DNA from: Micromonospora tarapacensis
GTDB taxonomy: Bacteria > Actinomycetota > Actinomycetes > Mycobacteriales > Micromonosporaceae
Length of the DNA: 64,000 nt
Reading direction: 5' to 3'
NCBI RefSeq assembly: GCF_019697375.1
Contig: NZ_JAHCDI010000004.1
Location: forward strand, 4,327,324-4,391,323
The position numbers and the translations under genes are program-made. How positions within the stretch are numbered: the stretch's first letter is position 1; each line of letters starts with the position of its first letter. The notes below the pieces were generated by a model, which was not told the DNA's origin, ran no database searches, and was given only the letters and a program-made list of their open reading frames with translations. Of the stretch, positions 18,601-28,381 are shown piece by piece.

Positions 18601-19510
18601 CCTCGCCACCCGGGAGTTGACCCTGTTCACCCTCGGCGGTGCGGTCGGGGTCGGTCTGGTGGCGGCGCTGTACGGCATCACCGCCCGGGCCCGCATCCTC
18701 GGCTGGCTGTTCGCCTCGCTGATGGCGCAGCTGTTCGTGCTCACCGCCGCGCTGGTGGCCGGCCTCGCTGCGGTCTGGTCGGCGTTCGGGGTGCTGGCGG
18801 TCGGCGCGGCGCTCCAGGTCTTCTCGGCCACCCTGCCCTGGCTGCGCCGTCCCGAGGCGCACCGCGAGGCGGCCACCGTGGAATGGAGCGGCCACGCCGC
18901 CGCGCTCATCGCGCTGGCGCTGGCCTTCGACTCGCCCCGGCACATCGCCGCGCTGCTCGCCGCGTGGGGCGCGGTCCTCGGTCTCGCGGCGGCCCGGCCA
19001 GGTCGCCGGCCGGTGGAGCGACGGATCCTGTTCTGGGCGGTGGTGATCTGCGAGATCACCGCCTGGTGGATCCTGATGCGGGTCGCGGACGTGGCGCTGC
19101 CCGAGGCGTACACGCTGCCGTTCGCCGCCCTGGCGTTGCTGGTCGGCGTGCTGGAACTGCGCCAGCGACCCGAGCTGAGCAGCTGGGTGGCGTACGGACC
19201 GGCCCTGGTCGCCGCCTTCGTGCCGACCCTGGCGATTGTGCTGGCCACCGATTCGAGCACGATGCGTCAGGTGCTGCTGCTGCTCGGCGCGGTCGCCGTG
19301 CTGGTCTTCGGGTCGACGAGCCAGCAGCAGGCCCCGGTCATCGTCGGCGCGGTGGTCACCGCCATCACGGCGGTGCACGCGCTGTTCAGCCTCGGCCCCT
19401 GGCTGGCGCTGATCCCGGTCGGCTTCCTGCTGCTCATTCTCGGAGCCAGCAACGAACGCCGACGTCGCGCCCAGGAGCGCCTGCAGACCGCGCTACGCGG
19501 CATGCGATGA
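15671..19510 (+). CDS. SCO7613-type multi-spanning membrane protein, main part
   Basis: From about 15,640 this frame becomes a very long run of Ala/Val/Leu/Gly-rich helices, 1,279 residues to the stop at 19510, with dozens of predicted membrane spans in repeated blocks. GTG 15671 is the first start after the upstream frame ends, but its nearest GGAGGA is over 30 bases away. A frameshifted continuation of the zinc-ribbon protein is therefore more likely than an independent start. The last hydrophobic block (WLALIPVGFLLLILGASNERRRR) ends in a basic tail. No enzymatic motif is visible. It is probably a large integral membrane protein of unknown role. Confidence 0.8.
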   Translation: MTTAAPPTRPVPGLRELAWALHGVAVAVALAYAVTTLLQTTTVAGATGAGLVLLLAAAVCLTGTLLLRRAPLPDLGAGVLTLAVIGALGRIASVALPGRALLLIAAVITITGLAVRAVPESARRGPQLASAVALTVSGVVVAGSALRAGIAPVQAALPAWAADLDRYPAELAAAVGPAAWQLAASAFLLTVAAVLALPPEIRREFAVTGAALTALAVPASFGLAWTLAPWPMVLAAIGIGAIGLSARTTRAALAHAVAAAVVGSAGAGAALARPALTAAVLTIIVVAGALIAATPRIRLAPATADTVSAWAAGGAAFALPGAVAAVVAATLPAGTAPTPASLREATVPVLAASFLAVCVTLGYAAVIQVSQRQVPMPLSVGTGLGALVVAAAGFGAPGATVADAWVGALLLVSAVLLFLAPSIDSGRRSDLTLDGSDLAAAAVTTALIATLLRIGTVLAPGGQLAVAAALVLVVAVAARAMPEEWRRGPVLGLAVGGVLVGLLAGWMALRGGIGVLATPGPIWNGDLSGWPAAPTGGATWQGPIALALLAVAAGILLPPPWRYDVAGVAAVLATIGAPAAFDLAWWSPILIGGMVAAIFGMAAVASVDPRAALSRITVAGVIALHAAGAGLVRPWTTALALGSIVLIGAVVAALARNLAEPLVEDIDAEGMPPHLAQIGGAGVGAALLALPGATAALAAEFGHAPQVVLTAGLAAASIGLAAAASARRQVPQYLPWASAGVVGGASVTAIAAIPIQLPVGVYAAAAALLGVLAELVRGATEPPAGAAQPVRRWSVLLDGALRRLPDDARRRWRVNPAAGALAAAALPTVLALVSIAPALVAALVDPHRTIGGIWQGPSAALLDPPPAAVNPTHVLTALLLTATAALAATGFSGGRRSRAVPVVLPGTAVTLLIAPIALGGGWPASTLAALAVFTISMLGLALTPPPALVERARSLRLARVLVFVIGLAAGGAGLAGSLATRELTLFTLGGAVGVGLVAALYGITARARILGWLFASLMAQLFVLTAALVAGLAAVWSAFGVLAVGAALQVFSATLPWLRRPEAHREAATVEWSGHAAALIALALAFDSPRHIAALLAAWGAVLGLAAARPGRRPVERRILFWAVVICEITAWWILMRVADVALPEAYTLPFAALALLVGVLELRQRPELSSWVAYGPALVAAFVPTLAIVLATDSSTMRQVLLLLGAVAVLVFGSTSQQQAPVIVGAVVTAITAVHALFSLGPWLALIPVGFLLLILGASNERRRRAQERLQTALRGMR

Positions 19511-19512
19511 AA

Positions 19513-19542
19513 CCGGGCCCGGCGCAACGGAGTCCGGCCCGG
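19513..19542 (+). terminator. Hairpin after the large membrane protein gene
   Basis: CCGGGCC at 19513-19519 pairs with GGCCCGG at 19536-19542, two bases after the stop codon at 19510. The stem is short but G/C only. It lies at the 3' end of the large membrane protein gene, in front of a second, larger hairpin. Confidence 0.5.
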
Positions 19543-19563
19543 CAGCACCTAGGGGTCGGGCCA

Positions 19564-19657
19564 CTGTCGAGCTGAGAGCCTGGACGGATCAGCCACCAGC
19601 GACCGTCGCAACGGACGCGCCGTTGCCGCTGATAGCGCCGACGGTTCAGCTCGACAG
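19564..19657. repeat. Three-layer nested inverted repeat between convergent genes
   Basis: CTGTCGAGCTGA (19564-19575) pairs with TCAGCTCGACAG (19646-19657). Inside it ATCAGC (19588-19593) pairs with GCTGAT (19628-19633), and innermost CAACGG (19609-19614) pairs with CCGTTG (19620-19625). All three arms are perfect and co-linear, so a 94-base stem with internal loops is possible in RNA from either strand. It lies 49 bp from the purE stop. A bidirectional terminator is the simplest reading; a small structured RNA is possible. Confidence 0.55.
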
Positions 19658-19706
19658 CGTCCGGACCCACACCTGGTGCCCCGCCACATCGCGGCGAGCA
19701 GCCGGG

Positions 19707-20198
19707 CTACGCGAGGGAGGCGCGCAGCGCGGCGTCCTTCTCGGCGACCAGCTGCTCCAGGTCGGCCTGGTACGCCGACATCCGGTCGAGCAGGGTGCCG
19801 TCGGCGGCGGCCAGGATGCGGACGGCGAGCAGCCCGGCGTTGCGGGCATTGCCGATCGACACGGTCGCCACCGGCACGCCGGCCGGCATCTGCACGATGG
19901 ACAGCAGCGAATCCATGCCGTCGAGGTGCTTGAGCGGCACCGGCACGCCGATCACCGGCAGCGGGGTCACCGAGGCGACCATGCCGGGCAGCGCCGCCGC
20001 CCCGCCGGCCCCGGCGATGATCACCTTGAGACCACGGCCGGCGGCGGCGCGGCCGTAGTCGATCATCTTGACCGGCGTGCGGTGCGCCGAGACCACCTCG
20101 ACCTCGTACGGCACCTCGAACTCGGCGAGCACCTCGGCGGCGGCCTTCATCGTCGGCCAGTCCGAGTCGCTGCCCATGATCACACCGACCGTGCTCAC
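19707..20198 (-). CDS. purE: N5-carboxyaminoimidazole ribonucleotide mutase (PurE)
   Basis: The 163-residue protein has the PurE signature [41 protein letters not shown] and the [24 protein letters not shown] stretch. It converts N5-CAIR to CAIR in purine synthesis, using the product of PurK. The loop usually written GGAAHLPGM reads GGAAALPGM here, so the loop His is Ala (GCG). The His of SAHRTP is present. GTG 20198 lies four bases after the purK stop and its ribosome binding site (AGAGGAG) sits in the end of purK, so the two are coupled. Confidence 0.93.
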   Translation of the reverse strand: MSTVGVIMGSDSDWPTMKAAAEVLAEFEVPYEVEVVSAHRTPVKMIDYGRAAAGRGLKVIIAGAGGAAALPGMVASVTPLPVIGVPVPLKHLDGMDSLLSIVQMPAGVPVATVSIGNARNAGLLAVRILAAADGTLLDRMSAYQADLEQLVAEKDAALRASLA

Positions 20199-20202
20199 GC
20201 TG

Positions 20203-21385
20203 TCACTCCTCTGTTCCGTTCCGCAGCCAGCGGACCGCCCGGGCGGCGCGCCCGCGTACCTCGTCCAGGTCTTCGCCGAGCACCGTGACGTGGCCGATCT
20301 TGCGGCCAGGGCGGACCTGCTTGCCGTACAGATGCACCCGGGCGGTCGGCTCGGCGGCGAAGAGGTGGTGCAGCCGCTCGTCCACCGGCATGCCGCCGGG
20401 CTCCCCGCCGAGCACGTTCGCCATCACCACCGCCGGCGCGGTCAGCGAGGTGTCGCCCATCGGATAGTCCAGCACCGCCCGCAGGTGCTGCTCGAACTGC
20501 GAGGTACGGGCGCCCTCGATGGTCCAGTGCCCGGAGTTGTGCGGGCGCATCGCCAGCTCGTTGACCACGATCCGGCCACCGCCGGGCGCTCGCGGGTCGG
20601 CCACCTCGAACAGTTCCACGGCGAGCAGGCCCACCACGCCGAGTGCGGTGGCCAGGTCGATGGCGAGTTGCTGCGCGGAGACCGCCAGTTCCTCCGGCAG
20701 GCCGGGGGCCGGAGCCAGCACCTCGACACAGATCCCGTCCCGCTGCACCGTCTCCACCACCGGGTACACGGCGACCTGGCCGAACGGTGAGCGGGCCACC
20801 TGCACGGCCAGTTCCCGGCGCAGCGCCACCCGCTCCTCGACGAGGAGCTTCGTGCCGCCGCCGAGCAGCATCTCCGCCAGCCCGGTCGCCGAGTCCGCGT
20901 CGGCGACCGGCCAGACCCCGCCCGTCGTACCCGCCACGGGCCGCCTTGAGCACGACCGGCCAGCCCACCTCGTCACCGAAGCCGATCAGGTCGGCGGGGG
21001 ACGCGACCGGTCGCCACCGGGGGTTCGGCGCGCCCAGCGCACCGAGCCGCTCCCGCATGACCCGCTTGTCCTGGGCGTGCAGCAGGGCGTCGGCGGGCGG
21101 GAACAGCCGCACCCCCTCGCCGGCCAGGGCTCGGATGTGCTCGCTCGGGACGTGCTCGTGGTCGAAGGTCACCACGTCGCAGCCCTTGGCGAAGGTGCGC
21201 AGCGCGGAAAGGTCGGTGTGGTCGGCGTACTGGACGTCGGCGGCGACCAGGGCCGCGCCGTCGTCCGGTGTGAGCGCCAGCACACGCAGCGACTGGCCGA
21301 GGGAGATGGCGGCCTGGTGGGTCATCCGGGCCAGTTGGCCGCCACCCACCATGCCGACGACGGGCAGACCGGTACGGGAATCCAT
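20203..21385 (-). CDS. purK: N5-carboxyaminoimidazole ribonucleotide synthase (PurK), frameshifted
   Basis: ATG 21385 starts [21 protein letters not shown], and the ATP-grasp frame runs to [14 protein letters not shown] near 20,930. The remaining sequence ([74 protein letters not shown]) is in another frame, ending at 20203. Together they make a normal PurK of about 395 residues. The break is at GGGCGGGGTC, where homologues read DGRGVW. Two G missing from a homopolymer, or one extra base, explain it. PurK carboxylates AIR with ATP and bicarbonate and is normally needed with PurE, so I treat this as one functional gene with a probable sequence error. Confidence 0.85.
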
Positions 21386-21435
21386 AGCCGCGCCAGCCTA
21401 TCCGGCCGGCCGCCGCACCTGCCGGCGGATCCCGC

Positions 21436-23475
21436 TCAGCCCAGCTGCGCCACCAGGTCGTCGACGCCGGTCACCGGCCGTTGGCAGACGAAGCCCCGGC
21501 AGACGTACGCGGCGGCGCGCCCGTCGAGCAGCGGGCGGCCGGCCAGCAGCGGCACTCCTGGCTGGTCCGGCGGACCCGCCACGATCACCGCACCGGGCGG
21601 GGCGTGCCGGTACGCCGCCGCGACCAGCCGGTCACCGGCCGGATCCCCGGTGGCCACCGCGATCTCGTACGGCCCGGAGAGCAGCGCCTCGCCCACCGTC
21701 GCCGCGTACCCGGTGAACCGGGCGTGCCGCCCGACGATCGGCGCGATGGTGGACAGGGCCGCCCCGGCAGCCTCCCGGTAGCGGTTCTCCCCGGTCAACG
21801 CCGCGTACGCGACCAGGGCGGCGGCGATCGCCGACCGGCCGGAGGGGGTGGCGTTGTCGGTCGGGTCGGCCGGCCTGGCGATCAGCCGCTCCGCGTCGTC
21901 GGCGGTGTCGTAGAACGCCCCGCCGGGTGCGGCGAAGTGCGCCAGGGCGGTGTCGAGCAGCTGGCCGGCCAGGTCCAGCCACCGTCCCTCCCCGGTGGCC
22001 TGGTGCATGGCGCAGAACGCCTCGGCCACGCAGCCGTAGTCCTCCAGCACGCCGGCCGGCTCGCCGACCCGACCGTCGCGGGAGGCGCGGCGCAGCCGAC
22101 CGTCGACGACGTGCACCCGGGCGAGGTGCTCGGCGGTGTCCCGCATCGCACCGTCGGCGACGATGGTGACCCCTTCCAGCAGGTTCGCCTCCCCCTCCGC
22201 ACCGATCCGGCCGGCCGTCTCGACGAGCCGGACGAACTCGGCGAGCGCGGTGACCGCGAGCCCGTTCCAGGCCGCCACCACCTTGTCGTCGCGCGCCGGC
22301 TGGGGTCGGCTGTCCCGGGCGGCCAGCAGCCGCCGGACCACGTCCTGCCAGCGGCCACGCACCTCCGGGCCGGCGTCGTCGACGTCGCGGGCCAGCCGCA
22401 ACACGCTCATGCCGTGCTCAAAGGTCCCGGCCTCGGTCACCGCGAACAGGTCCGCGGCCCACCGGCCGTCGGCGTCGCCGAGCGCCTCGACGAGCTGGGC
22501 CGGGGTCCAGGCGTAGGTGAGCCCCTCCACGCCCTCAGTGTCCGCGTCCAGCGCGGAGGCGAAGCCCTGCCCGGGGCGGTGCAGCTCGTCGGCCAGGAAC
22601 CGGGCGATGTCCCGGGCCACCCGAAGGGCCAGCGCGTCGCCGGTGAGCCGCCACAGCTGGGTGTAGACCCGCAGCAGCAGGGCGTTGTCGTAGAGCATCT
22701 TCTCGAAGTGCGGCACGGTCCAGTGGGCGTCCACGGAATACCGGGCGAACCCCCCGGCGAGCTGGTCGTGGATTCCGCCCCGGGCCATCGCCTCGCAGGT
22801 GTGCCGGACGATCTCCAGGCTGCGGGCCGAGCCGGTGCGCTGGTGGTGGCGCAGCAGGAAGAGCAGATTCATGTGCGGCGGGAACTTCGGTGCCCCGCCG
22901 AACCCGCCGTTGACCTCGTCGTACTCGCCGGCCAGCCGGTCGGCGGCGGCGTCGAGCAGCTCGGCGGTGAGCGGGGCGGTGGGGCCACCCACGGCCTGGG
23001 CACCGCCGATCGCCTCGACCACCGCGGCGCCCTGACGCAGCACGGCGTCCCGCTGGTCCCGCCACGCCGTGCCGACGGACTGGAGCAGCCGGACGAAGTT
23101 CGGCCGGGGGAAGTACGTCCCGCAGAAGAACGGGGTGCCGTCCGGCGTGGCGAAGACCGTCATCGGCCAGCCCCCCTGACCGGTCATCGCCTGGGTGGCG
23201 GTCATGTAGACGGCGTCGACGTCGGGCCGTTCCTCACGGTCCACCTTGATCGACACGAAGCCCTCGTTGAGCAGCTTGCCCACACTCGCGTCCTCGAACG
23301 ACTCGTGCGCCATCACGTGACACCAGTGGCAGGCGGAGTAACCGACCGAGATCAGCACCGGCACGCCCCGCCGTCTCGCCTCGGCGAACGCCTCGTCACA
23401 CCACGGCCACCAGTCCACCGGGTTGCCGGCGTGCTGGAGCAGGTACGGGCTGGTGGCCTCCGCAAGTCGATTCAC
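21436..23475 (-). CDS. DUF255 thioredoxin-domain protein (YyaL-like)
   Basis: The 679-residue product starts [20 protein letters not shown] and carries the family hallmark CHWCHVM at residues 49-55 within a thioredoxin-like fold, then [24 protein letters not shown]. The C-terminal two thirds form a six-hairpin glycosidase-like alpha/alpha barrel ([28 protein letters not shown]). Length and order match the family found in bacteria, archaea and as SPATA20 in animals. The role is unsettled; suggestions include redox chaperone or sugar epimerase. It is oriented with purK/purE upstream in the same direction but separated by 50 bp. Confidence 0.9.
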   Translation of the reverse strand: MNRLAEATSPYLLQHAGNPVDWWPWCDEAFAEARRRGVPVLISVGYSACHWCHVMAHESFEDASVGKLLNEGFVSIKVDREERPDVDAVYMTATQAMTGQGGWPMTVFATPDGTPFFCGTYFPRPNFVRLLQSVGTAWRDQRDAVLRQGAAVVEAIGGAQAVGGPTAPLTAELLDAAADRLAGEYDEVNGGFGGAPKFPPHMNLLFLLRHHQRTGSARSLEIVRHTCEAMARGGIHDQLAGGFARYSVDAHWTVPHFEKMLYDNALLLRVYTQLWRLTGDALALRVARDIARFLADELHRPGQGFASALDADTEGVEGLTYAWTPAQLVEALGDADGRWAADLFAVTEAGTFEHGMSVLRLARDVDDAGPEVRGRWQDVVRRLLAARDSRPQPARDDKVVAAWNGLAVTALAEFVRLVETAGRIGAEGEANLLEGVTIVADGAMRDTAEHLARVHVVDGRLRRASRDGRVGEPAGVLEDYGCVAEAFCAMHQATGEGRWLDLAGQLLDTALAHFAAPGGAFYDTADDAERLIARPADPTDNATPSGRSAIAAALVAYAALTGENRYREAAGAALSTIAPIVGRHARFTGYAATVGEALLSGPYEIAVATGDPAGDRLVAAAYRHAPPGAVIVAGPPDQPGVPLLAGRPLLDGRAAAYVCRGFVCQRPVTGVDDLVAQLG

Positions 23476-23562
23476 CCGACGACCCTATCCAGCCAGCCCA
23501 CCACCCGCCGATCACCACCACCCCACCCGCCCCCCACCCCCACCCCCACCCACCGTCGCGTC

Positions 23563-23617
23563 GATCATGAAGTTGGCGGGTGCTTTGGAGATCAGACCGC
23601 CCGCCAACTTCATGATC
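23563..23617. repeat. GATCATGnAGTTG palindromic element, copy 1
   Basis: GATCATGAAGTTGGCGGG (23563-23580) is the exact inverse of CCCGCCAACTTCATGATC (23600-23617), an 18-bp stem with a 19-base loop. A C-rich CCCCCACCC tract (about 23,520-23,553) precedes it and a GGGTTGGGGGTGGGGG tract follows (23,625-23,640), so the flanks can also pair. It lies between two same-strand genes, just after the GGDEF/EAL stop. Two further elements with a near-identical outer arm occur in this window. Confidence 0.8.
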
Positions 23618-23640
23618 AACCCGAGGGTTGGGGGTGGGGG

Positions 23641-26180
23641 CTAGGAGGCGCCGTCGGCGCGGAGGGGGAGGACGTTGGTGGGGGTCTGGCGGGCCAGGGC
23701 GGTGAGCACGGCGCCGATCTTGTCAGCCGGCATCGGCTTGAAGAAGTGGTAGCCCTGGGCGGCGGTGCAGCCCAACTCGGCCAGCGCGGAACGCTGCGCC
23801 GCGGTCTCCACCCCCTCGGCCACCACCCGCAGGCCCAGCTCATGGGCCAGCCCCACGGTGGTACGCACGATCGCCGCCGCCTCCGGCGAATCCGCCATCC
23901 GGAGCACGAAGGAACGGTCCACCTTCAACTCGTCCACCGGGATCCGGGTGAGGAACGCCAGCGAGGAGAACCCGGTGCCGAAGTCGTCCACCGCCAGCTG
24001 CACGCCCATCGACCGCAGCGTGCTGAGCACCTGGTCGATGACGTCCAGCTCGCTCATCATCACCGTCTCGGTGATCTCCAGCACCAGCCGGTCCGCCGGC
24101 ACCTGGTGCCGCCGCAGCGCCTCGGCGATCTCCACCGGCAACTTCGGGTCGAGCAGGCTGCGGGCCGACAGGTTGACCGAGATGGGAACGTCCAGGCCCT
24201 CGCGGGCCCAGCCCGCCGCCACCCCGAGCGCCTTGTCCAGCACGTACCGGGTGAAGGTGCCCAACTGCTCGCTGTTCTCCACCGGCCGGATGAAGTCGGC
24301 CGGTCCCAGCCAACCCCGCCTCGGGTGCCGCCAGCGGATCAGCGCCTCCACACCGGTCGGCGCGCCGGTGGCCAGGTCCACGGCCGGCTGCAACACCAGC
24401 ACCAGCTGGTCGTCGGCCTGCAACGCCTCGCGCAGCTCGGCGAGCAGGGCCAGCTGGTCGGTGCTGGCCGCGTCCCGCGAGCTGTCGTACGCGGCGACGC
24501 TGCCGCCGCCCGACTTCGCCTGGTACATCGCGATGTCGGCGCGGCGCAGCAGCTCGGTCAGGTCGGCGGTGCCGGCGGGGGCCACCACCACCCCCACGGA
24601 AACCTCGACGGACATCCGCACCCCGGCCACCTCGGTGGGCGCGGCCAGCCGCTCGGCGATGTCCCGGGCCTGGCGCAGCGCGTACGCCATCGGGGCGGCG
24701 CGGTCGTCGACCATCGGCACCGATGTCAGCAGCAACGCGAACTCGTCGCCACCGAGCCGGGCCAGCAGGTCACCGGAGCGGGCCAGGATGCCCAGCCGGT
24801 TCGCGGTCAACCGCAGCAACTGGTCGCCGGCGATGTGCCCGAGGGTGTCGTTGACCTCTTTGAACTGGTCGATGTCGAGCAGCAGCAGGGCGACGGGACG
24901 GTCGTGGGCCAGTTGCCGCAACGCCTGGTCCCCCCTGCCGAGCATCGCCGCGCGGTTGGCCAGGCCGGTCAGCGGGTCGTGCACCGCCTCGTACGACGAG
25001 CGGGCCGTGACCAGCCGCAGCTCCCGGTGGGCCGCCGCGTCGTGCAGGGCGGCGGCCAGGGCGTCGGCGTAGGCGGCGTGGGCGTCCCGCTCCCGGCCGG
25101 TGGGCCCGGCGGTGCGGGGGAAGCGCACCCGTAGCCGACCGACCCGTGACTCGCCCACCGACAGGTCACGGACCAGTTCCTCCGGTGCCGGATCGCCGTC
25201 GCCGGGTGGCGCGATCTCCCGGTCGAGCACCTGACCGCCGGGGTCACCCCGGTAGCGGCGCCACCTTCCGTCGCCCCGGACCACCTCCACGTCGACGATC
25301 TCCGCCTCGAACAGCGCGAGGGCACCGGTGACGCCCGCCGTGGCGACGCCGCGCTCGTCGAGCTGGTTGAGCGCCGCCGTCGCCTCGGCGAACGACCGCC
25401 AGGTCCGCCGCTCACGGTCTTCGCGCAGTCGCTGCCGATAGGTCTGCTGGAACAGCCACAGCGGGGCCGGCAGCAGCAGCAGCCACCGGGCGTCGATCTC
25501 GATCAGTGCCACCACCAGCAGCCCGACGACCACGTTGCCGACGAACATCAACAGCTTGCCGCGCAGCGCGGCGAGCAGTGGGCGCCCGATCGGCATCCCG
25601 TGCCGCAGGGCCAGCATCATCCCGCCGAGGCCGGCGCTGGCCAGCAGGTAGGTGACGGCACCGGCGACCGCGGCGAGCGCGAGCGACGGGGTCGGGCTGG
25701 CCAGCGTCGGCTGGCCGAGGGCGGTGGTGACCGCCACCGCGAGCGCCGTGGCGGCGGTCAGCGCGCCGGCGATGCGGATCACGTCCCAGGTCGACCGGCC
25801 GTCGTCCACCACCGAGAGCGCCGTCCAGGCGAGGGCGACACCGATCAGCGCGGCGGCGGGCAGCCAGCCGGGGGGCACCAGATAGAGGCAGACGATCAGC
25901 GCCGCCTCACCCCAGGTGAGGCTGACCACGCCGGACGCGGCGCGGAACCGCAACCGGGCCAGCTGTGACAGCGCGAACAGGGCGACCGCGATGCCGAAAC
26001 GGGCCAGCCCGCCGAGCGGGCCGAGGGGTCGTCGGCCGGCAGCCGCGCCGGCAGGCCCAGCCCCACGAGCGCGGCGACCAGCGCGGTGGCCAGGACGGCG
26101 ACGGTGAGCAGATGCAGCCCGAGCGACGCACCACGGCCAGCGGGCCGGTCAAGCGAGTGGCCGGCCCTGCCGGAGGTCAC
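23641..26180 (-). CDS. Membrane-bound GGDEF-EAL protein (cyclic-di-GMP turnover), frameshifted near its 5' end
   Basis: Hydrophobic N-terminal helices (about six to eight spans) lead to a GGDEF domain with the intact motif LGGDEFALLL. An EAL domain follows (GVEALIRWRHP, SVNLSARSLLDP, VLEITETVMM, AVDDFGTGFSSLAFL, ELKVDRSFV, VAEGVET). It probably synthesises and/or degrades cyclic-di-GMP at the membrane. The first 50 residues (from GTG 26180 with GGGAGGGG upstream, LLTVAVLATALVAALVGLG) are in one frame. Near 26,025 the reading must shift by one base at GACGACCCCTCGG to continue as GPLGGLARFGIAVALFALSQL. The next in-frame start (25953) would cut off two spans. I take it as one gene of about 845 residues with a missing base. 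Confidence 0.87.
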
Positions 26181-26359
26181 CGACCCCCTCCCGCCGACCG
26201 GGAACAGGCCACGCGGCGGGCGGACGCGACTGCGGTGGTCATCGGCGCCCCCTCCCGCGCACAGCTCGAGGACTTCTGGTCCCCCCGGCGGAAGGCTAAG
26301 CCAAACCCGATGGTCGCAACAGGGGTCGACCATCCGGTTCGACGTGAATCATGCCCCGA

Positions 26360-26656
26360 TCAGCCGTCCCGGTGCTGCTGACGCCCGTTTGCAGCATCCG
26401 CGGATGAATCGGCGGTCACGATCCCATCTGTCGGATCACCGACCGGCTGGCCCGCCGAATCCGTTCCGGGCGCGTCGGGGTCCTGGGCGGGGAACCGCTC
26501 GGGCAGCCGGCGCAACCGGGCGTTCATGTTGCGGATCAGCAGCACGGTGGCGGTGCCGAGGAGCAGGATGAGGAACAGGCCCATCGGCCCGGCCAGGCCA
26601 CCCGTGCGGGTGTCCCCGAAGTTGTTCTGGGCGAGCACCTGGGCGGCGGTCAGCAT
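26360..26656 (-). CDS. Small single-span membrane protein
   Basis: The 98-residue protein has one clear membrane segment (GLFLILLLGTATVLLI) followed by a basic patch (RNMNARLRRLPERF) and an acidic, Gly/Asp-rich C-tail. Short proteins of this shape are often found next to mca in actinobacteria. ATG 26656 is preceded by GGAGGAACCCC. It is 48 bp downstream of mca on the same strand and is probably cotranscribed. Function unknown. Confidence 0.75.
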   Translation of the reverse strand: MLTAAQVLAQNNFGDTRTGGLAGPMGLFLILLLGTATVLLIRNMNARLRRLPERFPAQDPDAPGTDSAGQPVGDPTDGIVTADSSADAANGRQQHRDG

Positions 26657-26704
26657 GGGGTTCCTCCGGATCGCGGTGTGCGACCAGGGTAGCCCGCGGC
26701 CGGC

Positions 26705-27586
26705 TCAGCGGGCATGGGCCGTCCCCCGTACGCCGGCGAACAGGTCGGACTCCGGCAGCGGGCTGTCGACCACCGAGCGGACGAGCTGGAAGTCCTCCGT
26801 GGGCCAGGCGCGCCGCTGCTGCTCCATCGGCACCTGGAACCAGAAGCCGTCCGGGTCCACCTGGGTGGCGTGAGCCCGCAGCGCGTCGTCACGGACGGGG
26901 AAGTAGTCGGCGCACTCGACCCGGGTGGTGATCCGCGGGCCCTTGTCCGGCCGCTCCTCCCAGCGGGTCAGCCACTCCGCGTACGGCGACTCGACGCCCG
27001 CGGCGAGCATGGCCTCGTGCAGCGCCAGGATCTTGCCCTTCGAGAAGCCGATGTCGTAATAGAGCTTGAGCGGCTGCCAGGGCTCGCCCAGGTCCGGGTA
27101 ACGCTCGGCGTCGCCGGCCGCCTCGAAGGCCGCCACGCTGACCCGGTGACACATGATGTGATCCGGGTGCGGATAGCCGCCCTCCTCGTCGTAGGTGGTG
27201 ACCACGTGCGGGCGGAACTCCCGCATCAGCCGCACCAGTGGACCGGCGGCCACCGCGACGTCCTGCAACGCGAAACAGCCCTCGGGCAGCGGCGGCAGCG
27301 GGTCGCCCTCGGGCAGGCCGGAGTCGACGAAGCCCAGCCACGCCTGCTCGATGCCCAGGATGGCCCGCGCCGCGTCCATCTCGGCGCGGCGGATCTCGGC
27401 GATGTTCGCCCACACGTCGGGTCGGTCGAGCTTGGGGTTGAGCACGCTGCCCCGCTCGCCCCCCGTACAGGTCACGACCAGCACGTCCACCCCTTCAGCG
27501 ACGTACTTCGCCGTCGTCGCGGCGCCCTTGCTCGACTCGTCGTCGGGGTGCGCGTGGACGGCCATGAGTCGAAGTTGCTCTGCCAA
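26705..27586 (-). CDS. mca: Mycothiol S-conjugate amidase
   Basis: This 293-residue member of the LmbE/PIG-L metal amidase fold has the zinc motif [13 protein letters not shown] (residues 9-21) and the second ligand set in [15 protein letters not shown]. The segment [17 protein letters not shown] is typical of Mca rather than MshB. It cleaves mycothiol conjugates of toxins and antibiotics so that mercapturic acids can be exported. TTG 27586 is chosen because AGGAG lies eight bases upstream and longer forms add unconserved sequence. Presence of mca implies a mycothiol-making actinobacterium. Confidence 0.92.
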   Translation of the reverse strand: MAEQLRLMAVHAHPDDESSKGAATTAKYVAEGVDVLVVTCTGGERGSVLNPKLDRPDVWANIAEIRRAEMDAARAILGIEQAWLGFVDSGLPEGDPLPPLPEGCFALQDVAVAAGPLVRLMREFRPHVVTTYDEEGGYPHPDHIMCHRVSVAAFEAAGDAERYPDLGEPWQPLKLYYDIGFSKGKILALHEAMLAAGVESPYAEWLTRWEERPDKGPRITTRVECADYFPVRDDALRAHATQVDPDGFWFQVPMEQQRRAWPTEDFQLVRSVVDSPLPESDLFAGVRGTAHAR

Positions 27587-27692
27587 GGTTGGCGCTCCTC
27601 GTCTCTGCCCACCGGCGTGGCCCGCCCGGGCCCGCCGTTGACCTGCCGAAATCCTCCCCGTAGCGGTACCGCACCGCGCCGGCCTGTCATAT

Positions 27693-27763
27693 TTGACCCC
27701 AGCCTTATTTGACACCGGGCCGAATCGACGACCGCGTCGGACAGGAACCGAGTCGGACAGGAA
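27693..27763. promoter_or_regulatory. Divergent promoter region with paired direct repeats
   Basis: Between mca and the DUF4307 gene lie two copies of TATTTGAC (27690-27697 and 27706-27713), containing -35-like TTGACC and TTGACA. Sixteen-base-spaced copies of GTCGGACAGGAA follow at 27736-27747 and 27752-27763. Both pairs have a period of 16, close to one and a half helical turns. The arrangement resembles tandem operator half-sites, but no known operator is recognised. Confidence 0.35.
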
Positions 27764-27824
27764 TGGCGGACGCTTGCCATTCTTGCCGATGCCGCTGACA
27801 ACAACGCCAGGGAGATACCCGCCG

Positions 27825-28259
27825 GTGACCGAGACGCACACCACACTTGGACCGGACGTGCCGGTCTTCCCGCCCGGCCGGTACGGCCGCCGCCGGGCGC
27901 CACGCCGCCGCCGGCCGGTGTTGGCCGCGCTGCTGGTGATCGCCGTGGTCGCGACGCTCACCGGCGTCTCGGTCCGGCTCTACCGGCAGTACGGCGACCC
28001 GGCGTACGACGCCCAGGTGATCAGCTACGGCGACATCACGGACAGCCAGGTGGTGGTCCACTTCCGGGTGAACCTGCCGGACGGCGGCTCGGCGGTGTGC
28101 CTGCTGCGGGCCCGGGACCGCGCCGGTGCCGAGGTGGCCCGGGAGGAGGTGTCGGTGGCCGCCACGGCGGGGCAGCGGCACAGCACCGTCCGGCATCGTC
28201 TCGCCACCAGCGCACGACCCTTCATCGGTGAGGTCGTCCGCTGCCGGCCGCCCGCCTGA
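27825..28259 (+). CDS. DUF4307 membrane-anchored protein
   Basis: The 144-residue protein starts at GTG 27825 (AGGGAG upstream). It has a Pro/Arg-rich cytoplasmic start, one membrane span ([19 protein letters not shown]) and an external beta-rich domain ([22 protein letters not shown]) ending in VVRCRPPA. This is the DUF4307 layout, widespread in actinobacteria and usually beside mca and greA, as here. Function is unknown. It is transcribed toward greA with a 122-bp gap. Confidence 0.85.
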   Translation: MTETHTTLGPDVPVFPPGRYGRRRAPRRRRPVLAALLVIAVVATLTGVSVRLYRQYGDPAYDAQVISYGDITDSQVVVHFRVNLPDGGSAVCLLRARDRAGAEVAREEVSVAATAGQRHSTVRHRLATSARPFIGEVVRCRPPA

Positions 28260-28381
28260 GGTCGATCGCCGCAGGCGTGCCGCCGGGGCACCGACGTGAT
28301 CGTCGACACTCCTTGTCGTACGGCACTGGTAACTTGGAGGTTCACCTGTCAGCCAGCACGCACAACCGAGGAGGACCGCCT

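Noticed and set aside
15602..19378. 1,258-codon open frame on the minus strand
   Set aside because: It is antisense to the large membrane protein gene, extremely rich in Arg, Gly, Gln and His, and without motifs; a GC-bias shadow.
23500..23640. Possible CRISPR or tandem repeat in the C-rich tracts near 23.5 kb
   Set aside because: There is only one inverted repeat and simple C/A tracts; no regularly spaced direct repeats or cas genes are present in the window.
21481..25134. 1,217-codon plus-strand frame opposite the DUF255 and GGDEF/EAL genes
   Set aside because: It spans two unrelated genes on the other strand and has shadow composition with no recognisable domain.
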